A stretch of DNA of 64,000 nt from Solidesulfovibrio sp. GTDB taxonomy: Bacteria; Desulfobacterota; Desulfovibrionia; Desulfovibrionales; Desulfovibrionaceae. A program made the position numbers and the translations under genes. Positions within the stretch are counted from its first letter, which is position 1, and every line of letters starts with the position of its first letter. The notes beneath the pieces are model-generated. The model ran no database searches, had not been told where the DNA came from, and worked only from the letters and a program-made list of their open reading frames with translations. The stretch is taken from contig NZ_JBCFBA010000013.1 in the NCBI RefSeq assembly GCF_038562415.1, positions 1 through 64,000 of the forward strand, written 5' to 3'. Shown here piece by piece: positions 57,581 to 64,000 of the stretch.

Positions 57581-58801
57581 ATGACGCAGGCGCATTGCGA
57601 GTTTACCGGCTATCAGGGCCGCCGGGTGCATCTTGGCGTGACCGGCTCCATCGCCGCTTTCAAAGCCCTTTCGCTGCTGCGGCGCATCCTGGCCAGCGGC
57701 GCCGGCGTCGGCGTGACCCTGACCCAGGCCGCCACCCGTTTCGTCACGCCCCTTTCCTTCGAAGCCCTGGGCGCCGATCCGGTCCGATCCGACATGTTCG
57801 CCCCCGAGGCGGCCCAGTTCGCCCACCTGGCCCCGGCCCAGGCCGCCGACGTCCTGGCCGTGGCCCCGGCCACGGCCAACACCCTGGCCCGGTTGGCCCA
57901 CGGGCTGGCCGACGACCTGCTTTCCTGCCAGGCCCTGGCCTTCGAGGGACCGCTGGTCGTGGCGCCGGCCATGAATCCTCGGCTCTGGCGGGCCGCCGCC
58001 ACCCAGGCCAACTGGAACACCCTGCTGTCGCGCGGCGTCATCGGCGTCGCCCCCGATTGCGGGGAAATGGCCTGCGGCGAGTCCGGCCAGGGCCGGCTGG
58101 CCGGCGAGGACCCCATCGTCACGGCCATCCTCAAGGCCCTGACCCCGCAGGACATGGCCGGAAAACAGGTCCTCGTCAGTTTGGGCCCCACCCGCGAATA
58201 TTTCGATGCCGCGCGGTTTTGGTCCAATCCCTCCACCGGGCTCATGGGCGCCTGCCTGGCCATGGCCGCCTGGCTCCGCGGCGCTTCGGTCACCGTGGTC
58301 GCCGGCCCGGTCCAGTGGTGGTTCCCCGAGGCCGTCCGCGTTGTTTCCGTGACCAGCGCCGCCCAGATGTACGATGCCTGCCTCGATGTCTGGCCCCGCA
58401 GCGATATCGGCGTCATGACCGCCGCCGTGGCGGATTTCAGCCCCCTCCCCCATCCCGGGGGCGGCAAATTCAAGAAGGAGGCGGCAAACGGCCAATCGCC
58501 CCTGGTCTTTTCACCCACGCGTGATATTTTACTGGCCATGGGGCAGGCCAAACGCCCGGGCCAGACCCTGGTCGGGTTCAGCGCGGAAACCGACGACCTC
58601 GCGGCCAATGCCAAGGGCAAACTGGCCCGCAAGCGCTGTGACGTGATGGTGGCCAATCCCATCGGCCGCCGCGACGCCGGATTCGCCGCCGCGCGCAACG
58701 AGGCCATGATCTTTTCCGCGGACGGCCGCCAGGAAACCTGGGGGTCCATGGCAAAAACGGAAATGGCCTGGAAAATATGGGACTTCACGATTCCATCCTA
58801 G
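57581..58801 (+). CDS. coaBC: CoaBC: phosphopantothenoylcysteine decarboxylase/synthetase
   Basis: A 406-residue fused coenzyme A enzyme. CoaC part: VTGSIAAFKALSLLRRI, active-site H82, APAMNPRLW and catalytic C165 in MACGESGQGRL. CoaB part: SLGPTREYFDAARFWSNPSTGLMG (usual NRSSGKMG has R to P and K to L here) and GGKFKKE with the conserved lysines. Overlaps the next start by 25 bases. Confidence 0.92.
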   Translation: MTQAHCEFTGYQGRRVHLGVTGSIAAFKALSLLRRILASGAGVGVTLTQAATRFVTPLSFEALGADPVRSDMFAPEAAQFAHLAPAQAADVLAVAPATANTLARLAHGLADDLLSCQALAFEGPLVVAPAMNPRLWRAAATQANWNTLLSRGVIGVAPDCGEMACGESGQGRLAGEDPIVTAILKALTPQDMAGKQVLVSLGPTREYFDAARFWSNPSTGLMGACLAMAAWLRGASVTVVAGPVQWWFPEAVRVVSVTSAAQMYDACLDVWPRSDIGVMTAAVADFSPLPHPGGGKFKKEAANGQSPLVFSPTRDILLAMGQAKRPGQTLVGFSAETDDLAANAKGKLARKRCDVMVANPIGRRDAGFAAARNEAMIFSADGRQETWGSMAKTEMAWKIWDFTIPS

Positions 58802-59406
58802 ACGTTCCGGAGCGTCTGCGCATCTGGCAACTGGCCGGGGTGCGCTATTTTTATTGCGACCCCGATGCCACCTCTGCTGCTGCCGCCCCGCCGGCATCCG
58901 CCGTTTCCCCTGAGGCGCAGCCCCTTGGGGAACCGCCGGACCGGGTTCGGGAGCCTTCCCTGCCGTCGGTTGCCGACGACCCGGCGACTTGGCCCCCCCC
59001 CTGGCCGGCTTTTTTCGCCAAGGCCCCGGCCAGGCCGCGCCTGGTCCTGACCTACGCCGCCCTGGGCGACGACATGACCGGAAACCCCGATCCCCGGCGC
59101 GGCCCCATGTGGCGGCGGCTTTTCGCCGACAGCGGCCTTGCCGGCCGGAACCTGGTGGCGTTTTGGCCCGTGTGCCTGCCCGGGGAAACCGACCCGGCCC
59201 TTTCCGTGGCGGTCTTCCTTTCCGGGCTGCGGCTTTTGCAACCGCGTTTGCTGGCGGTTTTCGGTGAAATCGCCGGACAGCGCCTTGCGGCCCTTGCGCC
59301 GCGGCTGCTTCCGGACAATACCCGCTTTCTGCCCGACCCGAACGTCCTGCTTCAAGGCGACAAGGAGGTCTGGGACCATGTGGCATCGATTCTTGGGAGC
59401 TCTTAG
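58777..59406 (+). CDS. uncharacterised protein, possible uracil-DNA glycosylase-like fold
   Basis: A 209-residue protein. After a Pro/Ala-rich N-terminal third, the order RLVLTYAALGDDMTGNPDPRRGPMWRRLF ... GLAGRNLVAFWPVCLPGE ... LRLLQPRLLAVFGEIAG loosely follows the strand plan of UDG-family proteins, but catalytic residues are not evident. The function is not assigned. It overlaps coaBC by 25 and the NfeD gene by 29 bases, so it is translated with them. Confidence 0.6.
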   Translation: MGLHDSILDVPERLRIWQLAGVRYFYCDPDATSAAAAPPASAVSPEAQPLGEPPDRVREPSLPSVADDPATWPPPWPAFFAKAPARPRLVLTYAALGDDMTGNPDPRRGPMWRRLFADSGLAGRNLVAFWPVCLPGETDPALSVAVFLSGLRLLQPRLLAVFGEIAGQRLAALAPRLLPDNTRFLPDPNVLLQGDKEVWDHVASILGSS

Positions 59407-60730
59407 CGGGCTGTTGCTTTGCCTGCTTTCGCCGGCCTGGTCTTTTTCCCAGGGCGCTTCGCCCGGGACGAACGCGGTCTCGGCCCTTTCCATTGCCATC
59501 GAGGCCGCCTTGACCCCGGTTGCGGCCGATTCCCTCGATAAGGCCCTGCGCACGGCCCGGGAGCGGTCCGCCGCCTTTGTCCTGCTGCGCCTCGACACGC
59601 CCGGCGGCAGCGTGGACGTCATGCGCCGGATGGTGAAATCCATCCGGCAAAGCCCTGTTCCCGTGGCGGTTTGGGTCGGCCCGGCCGGCGCCCGGGCCGC
59701 TTCGGCCGGGGTGTTCCTGGTGGCCGCTTCCCCGGTCGCGGCCATGGCCCCGCAAACGACCATCGGATCGGCCTCGCCCGTGGGTTTTGGCGGCGAAGAC
59801 CTGGACAAGACCATGGACGCCAAAATCCGCAACGACCTGACGAGCCTGGTGCGTTCCCTGGCCGAGGCCACGGGCCGAAACGCCGACTGGTACCAACGTT
59901 CGGTGACGTCGGCCGCCAATGTGACCGAATCCGAGGCGGTCAGGGAACGCGTGGTGGACTTTCTGGCCGTAAGCCCCGAGGATTACGCCCAGCAGCTCGG
60001 CAAACGGGGCTTGCCCACGCCGGAGGGGCTGTTGCGGTTTTCCGGCTCCCAGGTGCGTTTCGAGGCCTTCGAGGCCGGCGTGCGCCATCGGCTGCTTTCC
60101 TGGCTGCTTGATCCGCAAATCGCCTATGTTTTGCTGTTGGTCGGCGTGGCCGGCCTTTTTTTCGAACTGACCACCCCCGGGGCGATCCTGCCCGGCGTCA
60201 TCGGCGGGCTGTGCCTGCTGCCGGCCCTGTACGCCTTGTCCATCCTGCCGACCAATGCCGCCGGCCTCCTGTTGCTGGTTTTCGGCGGCGCCCTCTTTTT
60301 GCTGGAAATCCATATCACGAGCTATGGACTGCTCAGTCTGGCCGGCCTGGCCGCCCTTTTCACCGGGTCGCTGCTTCTTTTCGACACGCCGGGCGCCGAC
60401 CCCCTGTCCCTTGGTCTCGTTGCCCCCACGGTCATCGGGGTGAGCCTCATTTTGGCCTGTGCCGGCTGGATGTTGGCCAAGGCCCAGCGGCAAAGGCCGC
60501 GTACCGGCCTGGAGGCCTTTCCCGGTCAGGTCGCCACGGTGCGCCATTGGCAAGGGGCCGAGGGCAAGGTCTTCCTGCGCGGCGAGCTTTGGGAGGCTGC
60601 CCGTGAACCGGCGGCCGGCGAAACCGTTGCGTTCGTTCCCGGCGACACGGTTCGGGTCGTGGCCGTCCAGGGCATGCGGCTGCTGGTGGCACCGACGGAT
60701 AACCCTTCACGGCCGAACGCGGCCCCCTAA
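59378..60730 (+). CDS. NfeD-family membrane serine protease (ClpP-like)
   Basis: A 450-residue protein: signal peptide, ClpP-class protease domain (about 30-230), four TM helices (about 245-370) and a C-terminal OB-fold NfeD domain (about 385-440). The nucleophile serine is in [16 protein letters not shown]; a conserved lysine follows. The family works with slipins, next gene here, in membrane-protein quality control. AAGGAGG lies 9 bases before the ATG. Confidence 0.85.
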   Translation: MWHRFLGALSGLLLCLLSPAWSFSQGASPGTNAVSALSIAIEAALTPVAADSLDKALRTARERSAAFVLLRLDTPGGSVDVMRRMVKSIRQSPVPVAVWVGPAGARAASAGVFLVAASPVAAMAPQTTIGSASPVGFGGEDLDKTMDAKIRNDLTSLVRSLAEATGRNADWYQRSVTSAANVTESEAVRERVVDFLAVSPEDYAQQLGKRGLPTPEGLLRFSGSQVRFEAFEAGVRHRLLSWLLDPQIAYVLLLVGVAGLFFELTTPGAILPGVIGGLCLLPALYALSILPTNAAGLLLLVFGGALFLLEIHITSYGLLSLAGLAALFTGSLLLFDTPGADPLSLGLVAPTVIGVSLILACAGWMLAKAQRQRPRTGLEAFPGQVATVRHWQGAEGKVFLRGELWEAAREPAAGETVAFVPGDTVRVVAVQGMRLLVAPTDNPSRPNAAP

Positions 60731-60740
60731 GGAGGCTCCC

Positions 60741-61595
60741 ATGCTGGCTCTGCTTCCCGTTCTCGCCATCGTGGCCTTTCTTCTCGTTTCCTCGCTTCGC
60801 GTGCTCAACGAATACGAGCGGGGCGTGGTCTTCCGCCTGGGCCGGGTCATCGGGGCCAAGGGCCCGGGCCTCATTCTCCTTTTTCCGGTCATTGACCGCA
60901 TGACCAAGGTTTCCCTGCGCACCTTCGCCATGGATGTCCCCAACCAGGACGTCATCACCCGGGACAATGTCAGCATCAAGGTCAACGCGGTCGTGTATTT
61001 CCGTGTGGTCGAGCCGATCAAGGCCATTTTGGAAGTCGAGGACTACATGTACGCCACGTCCCAGATTTCCCAGACCACCCTGCGCAGTGTCTGCGGCGGC
61101 GTGGAGCTCGACGAAATCCTCGCCCATCGCGACAAGGTCAACGAGCAGGTGCAGAGCATTCTCGACCTCCATGCCGGACCCTGGGGCATCAAGGTCGCCA
61201 ATGTGGAACTCAAGTACATCGACCTGCCCCAGGAAATGCAGCGGGCCATGGCCAAGCAGGCCGAGGCCGAACGCGAACGCCGGGCCAAGATCATCAATGC
61301 CGAGGGCGAATTCCAGGCTTCCCGCCGCCTGGCCCAGGCGGCCGAAATCATCGCCGTGCGCCCCGAGGCCCTGCAACTGCGCTATTTGCAGACCATGCGC
61401 GAAATGGCCGCGGAAAGCCACGCGGCCACAATCTTGCCCATTCCACTTGATTTTATCCGCTCTTTTTTTCATGTTCCGGGCCGTGGCGAGGCAGTCGCCC
61501 AAGCCTCTGCCTCGGCTGCGGCAACTCCCATGCAGACATCCACCCACGAAACGGAGCCTGCCCCCGCGGACTCGCTCCAAGACGGCGACGCGTGA
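60741..61595 (+). CDS. slipin (SPFH/stomatin family)
   Basis: A 284-residue membrane protein: one TM helix (about 2-18), SPFH domain ([33 protein letters not shown]), coiled coil ([39 protein letters not shown]) and a disordered tail. It pairs with the NfeD protease just upstream, 10 bases apart, as in the stomatin-STOPP operons. AAGGAGG precedes the ATG. Confidence 0.9.
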   Translation: MLALLPVLAIVAFLLVSSLRVLNEYERGVVFRLGRVIGAKGPGLILLFPVIDRMTKVSLRTFAMDVPNQDVITRDNVSIKVNAVVYFRVVEPIKAILEVEDYMYATSQISQTTLRSVCGGVELDEILAHRDKVNEQVQSILDLHAGPWGIKVANVELKYIDLPQEMQRAMAKQAEAERERRAKIINAEGEFQASRRLAQAAEIIAVRPEALQLRYLQTMREMAAESHAATILPIPLDFIRSFFHVPGRGEAVAQASASAAATPMQTSTHETEPAPADSLQDGDA

Positions 61596-61661
61596 ATCTG
61601 ACCCGCGCGATCACTCGGCCCGGCCAATCGCAGAGGTTTTTTTCCGTCACGAAAAGGAACC

Positions 61662-62669
61662 ATGAACATCCTTGTCACCGGCGCGGCCGGTTTTATCGGC
61701 TTTCATCTTTGTCGCCGTTTTCTCTCCATGGGCTACACCGTCACCGGCCTCGACAACCTGAGCCCGTATTATTCCGTGGCGCTCAAGCAAAAACGGCTGG
61801 CCATCCTGGCCGAAAACGCCAAATTCACCTTCGTCAAGGCGGAGATGGCCGATCGGGCCGCCATCAATGCCGTTTTCGACAAGGGCGGCTTCAGCCACGT
61901 GGTCAACCTGGCCGCCCAGGCCGGTGTGCGCCACAGCCTGACCCATCCCGACGACTACATGAACGCCAATATGCTCGGCTATTATCACATCCTCGAAAAC
62001 TGCCGGCACCACGCCGTGAAGCATTTCGTGTTCGCTTCCTCCAGCTCGGTCTACGGCCTCAATACGACCATGCCCTTTTCCGTGCATGACAATGTCGACC
62101 ATCCCATCAGCCTCTATGCGGCCTCCAAGAAATCCAACGAACTGATGGCCCATTCCTACAGCTATCTCTTCGGCTTGCCCTGCACGGGCCTGCGCTTTTT
62201 CACGGTGTACGGCCCTTGGGGCCGGCCCGACATGGCCTTGTTCTTATTTACGGAAGCGATCCTGGCGGACAAGCCCATCCAGGTCTTCAACCATGGCCGC
62301 ATGGAACGGGATTTCACCTATATTGACGATATCGTTGAAGGTGTTGTCCGGGTCACCCTCAATACCGCCGCGCCCAATCCCGACTGGAATCCGGCCCAGC
62401 CCGATCCCAGCACCAGTGTGGCGCCCTACCGCCTGTACAACATCGGCAACAACAACAGCGTTTCCCTGCTGCGCTTCATCGAATGCATCGAGGAGGCCCT
62501 CGGCAAAAAGGCGATCATGGAAATGATGCCTTTGCAGCCCGGCGATGTACCGGCCACCCGGGCCAATGTGGACGACCTGGTCCGGGATGTGGGTTTTCAG
62601 CCGGCCACGCCCCTGGAAACGGGTATCGCCCGTTTCATTGACTGGTACCGCGAATATTACCTGCAATGA
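61662..62669 (+). CDS. NAD-dependent epimerase, UDP-glucuronate 4-epimerase type
   Basis: A 335-residue short-chain dehydrogenase-type epimerase. GAAGFIG is the NAD motif, SSSSVYG holds the catalytic serine, YAASKKSNE the Tyr-x3-Lys, and RFFTVYGPWGRPDMALFLF is typical of UDP-glucuronate 4-epimerases (CapI-like). It would make UDP-galacturonate for surface polysaccharide. Confidence 0.87.
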   Translation: MNILVTGAAGFIGFHLCRRFLSMGYTVTGLDNLSPYYSVALKQKRLAILAENAKFTFVKAEMADRAAINAVFDKGGFSHVVNLAAQAGVRHSLTHPDDYMNANMLGYYHILENCRHHAVKHFVFASSSSVYGLNTTMPFSVHDNVDHPISLYAASKKSNELMAHSYSYLFGLPCTGLRFFTVYGPWGRPDMALFLFTEAILADKPIQVFNHGRMERDFTYIDDIVEGVVRVTLNTAAPNPDWNPAQPDPSTSVAPYRLYNIGNNNSVSLLRFIECIEEALGKKAIMEMMPLQPGDVPATRANVDDLVRDVGFQPATPLETGIARFIDWYREYYLQ

Positions 62670-62744
62670 TGTTGACAGGATGGCATTGGTCCTCTAATCG
62701 GACTTGGACAAACTTCAAAACCGCCTCAAGGACGGACTCGGGAG

Positions 62745-63035
62745 ATGGAATTCCAGACCACGAAACGTGATCTCGAAACTGTTTTCACGCGCATCCAGAA
62801 CCAGGTCGCGGAAGCGAATCTGCCCGACGAGGAGTCGGTCAATCGGCTTGTCCGTCTGGCCCGCAAACTCCACCAGTTGGCCGATGAGGATTGGGTGGAC
62901 GAAGCCGAGGATTTCTCGCATCTGGCCGGCCAACTCCTCAACGCCGTCAAGAAAGGCGACGTGGAAGACTGCGTCATGCTTGTCGAATCCCTGGACGATG
63001 CCCAATCCTTCTGCCACCGGATGTTCCGCGACTAG
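62745..63035 (+). CDS. small acidic helical protein with C-terminal CH motif (XXXCH-like)
   Basis: A 96-residue protein, helical and acidic, ending SFCHRMFRD. The C-terminal Cys-His followed by basic/aromatic residues recalls the XXXCH-domain proteins of Desulfovibrio GAK systems, but I cannot confirm the family. No metal-binding partners seen. It lies between the epimerase and the parS site. Confidence 0.6.
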   Translation: MEFQTTKRDLETVFTRIQNQVAEANLPDEESVNRLVRLARKLHQLADEDWVDEAEDFSHLAGQLLNAVKKGDVEDCVMLVESLDDAQSFCHRMFRD

Positions 63036-63045
63036 ACCGGCCGGC

Positions 63046-63063
63046 CTGTTTCACGTGAAACAG
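63046..63063. promoter_or_regulatory. parS centromere site
   Basis: CTGTTTCACGTGAAACAG is a perfect 18-bp palindrome containing the standard chromosomal parS sequence TGTTTCACGTGAAACA (63047-63062) with no mismatch. It sits 59 bases upstream of parA and about 15 kb from dnaA. It is the only copy noticed in this window. Confidence 0.92.
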
Positions 63064-63120
63064 GCGCCGCGCGGCCTCGGTGCATGAGGAAAGGGTCGGT
63101 AACGGCCAAGGAGGCAACGC

Positions 63121-63894
63121 ATGGCGCGGGTCATCGTCATCGCCAACCAGAAGGGCGGTGTGGGCAAAACGACCACCGCCGTGAACCTGGCCGCTTCCCT
63201 GGCGGTCATGGAAAAGAAAACCCTGCTCATCGACTGCGATCCGCAGGCCAATGCCGGCAGCGGGTTGTCCATCTATCCGGAAAAAACCCCCGAGAACCTC
63301 TATTCCGTGCTCTACGAACCCGAGCGCGCCAGGCAGGCCATCGTGGGCACCGAACTGCCCTGCCTCGCCGTGCTGCCGTCCGGTCCGGATCTCGTGGCCG
63401 CGGATATCGAGCTCGTGGACAAGCCCGGCCGGGAATACTACCTGCGCACGCTCATCCAGGGCCTGGCCGAGGACTACGAGTACATCCTCCTCGACTGCCC
63501 GCCGTCCCTGGGCCTGGTGACGCTCAACGCCCTGTGCGCGGCCACGGAAATGCTCGTGCCGCTGCAGTGCGAATACTACGCCCTGGAAGGCATCGCCCAG
63601 TTGCTGCGGACCTATGACCTGGTGCGCAAGCGCTTCAACAACCGCCTGGCGCTGCTCGGCGTGGTCCTGACCATGTACGACGGCCGCAACAAGCTCAATC
63701 GCCACGTCAAGCGCGAAGTCTGGAAATGCTTTCCCAAGCTCTATTTCCAGACGCTCATTCCCCGCAACATCCGCCTGTCCGAAGCCCCGAGCTACGGCAA
63801 ACCCGTGCTCACCCACGACATCAAATCCCGGGGGGCCGAGGCCTATCTGTCCCTGGCCCAGGAGGTCGTGCGCCGCCGGCCGGTCGGCAATTGA
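63121..63894 (+). CDS. parA: chromosome partition ATPase ParA/Soj
   Basis: A 257-residue ParA without an N-terminal DNA-binding extension. Walker A is [12 protein letters not shown] with the signature lysine; [14 protein letters not shown] is the A' motif; [17 protein letters not shown] is Walker B. Acts with ParB at parS to move origins apart. No parB follows; a terminator and an opposing gene do. AAGGAGG precedes the ATG. Confidence 0.95.
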   Translation: MARVIVIANQKGGVGKTTTAVNLAASLAVMEKKTLLIDCDPQANAGSGLSIYPEKTPENLYSVLYEPERARQAIVGTELPCLAVLPSGPDLVAADIELVDKPGREYYLRTLIQGLAEDYEYILLDCPPSLGLVTLNALCAATEMLVPLQCEYYALEGIAQLLRTYDLVRKRFNNRLALLGVVLTMYDGRNKLNRHVKREVWKCFPKLYFQTLIPRNIRLSEAPSYGKPVLTHDIKSRGAEAYLSLAQEVVRRRPVGN

Positions 63895-63907
63895 ACGGAC
63901 GCGAATA

Positions 63908-63941
63908 AAAAAGGCCGCCCCCGCAAGGAGGCGGCCTTTTT
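63908..63941. terminator. rho-independent terminator of parA (bidirectional)
   Basis: AAAAAGGCCGCC pairs with GGCGGCCTTTTT around a 10-base loop, giving a GC stem flanked by A and T runs, so it can act on both strands. It separates parA from an opposing gene. Confidence 0.88.
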
Positions 63942-63954
63942 ATTGGGGGCGGGA

Positions 63955-64000
63955 TCAGGAACAGCGATCGACGTAGGGATGGCATTCCACGGTGAGATGT
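63955..64000 (-). CDS. C-terminal end of an opposing gene (partial)
   Basis: On the minus strand a frame entering from the window edge ends TVECHPYVDRCS and a TGA at 63955-63957. Only about 14 residues are visible, so no function can be given. Its place just beyond a bidirectional terminator supports a real gene end. Confidence 0.35.
   Translation of the reverse strand, partial: HLTVECHPYVDRCS

Overview
The window is a GC-rich chromosomal segment that most resembles the Desulfovibrionaceae (sulfate-reducing Desulfobacterota, Desulfovibrio/Solidesulfovibrio type). The evidence is the dnaA-dnaN-gyrB-gyrA order with a divergent DnaA, a Tat-exported Fe superoxide dismutase, a COG1900/DUF39 homocysteine-biosynthesis protein and a TauE/SafE-type permease with a lipoprotein neighbour. 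GTG and TTG starts are common. No rRNA, tRNA, CRISPR array, insertion sequence or prophage was seen. No stretch longer than about 220 bases lacks a gene. The assignment rests on recognised protein families and gene order, not on a database search.

Layout. 0.1-3.7 kb: argD, a B12-type radical SAM protein and a metallo-beta-lactamase-fold hydrolase. 3.7-10 kb: a membrane-anchored sigma-54 activator divergent from a universal stress protein / small membrane protein / TSUP permease / lipoprotein operon that carries a near-consensus sigma-54 promoter. 10-13 kb: Tat-exported Fe-SOD and a four-gene module of two Spy/CpxP-like periplasmic proteins, an ECF sigma factor and a one-TM probable anti-sigma factor. 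13-18.7 kb: class I aldolase, BASS-family transporter, MDR dehydrogenase, CBS-ACT protein, zinc-ribbon protein, STAS protein. 18.8-31.6 kb: signalling and housekeeping (REC-PAS-GGDEF-EAL, RlpA, HU/IHF, HIT, radical SAM, amidohydrolase, EAL-HDOD, Rrf2 regulator with a cysteine hydrolase, four-CBS protein, HDOD, several uncharacterised exported proteins). 31.6-38.3 kb: topA, era, a YggS-type PLP protein, then fliL-fliN-fliO-fliP-fliQ. 38.4-47.9 kb: a minus-strand block (FmdB zinc ribbon, purB, pyrE, L,D-transpeptidase, TIM-barrel isomerase, a 37-residue basic protein, SGNH hydrolase, DUF39 protein). 48-63.9 kb: an all-plus-strand block (dnaA, dnaN, gyrB, gyrA, TPR lipoprotein, PilZ protein, coaBC, an unknown gene, NfeD protease, slipin, nucleotide-sugar epimerase, a small CH-motif protein, parS, parA).

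The strand switch just upstream of dnaA and a perfect parS palindrome 15 kb away next to parA mark this as the replication-origin domain, although no convincing DnaA box was found in the intergenic regions. The least-explained points are the sigma-54 activator with a GAFSEA instead of GAFTGA loop and a winged-helix C-terminus facing a sigma-54 promoter, the Spy-ECF-TM-Spy module, the parA without an adjacent parB, an L,D-transpeptidase with three NTF2-like domains, a FliN carrying a FliM-like CheY-binding motif, and two families of hairpin elements placed at gene ends.
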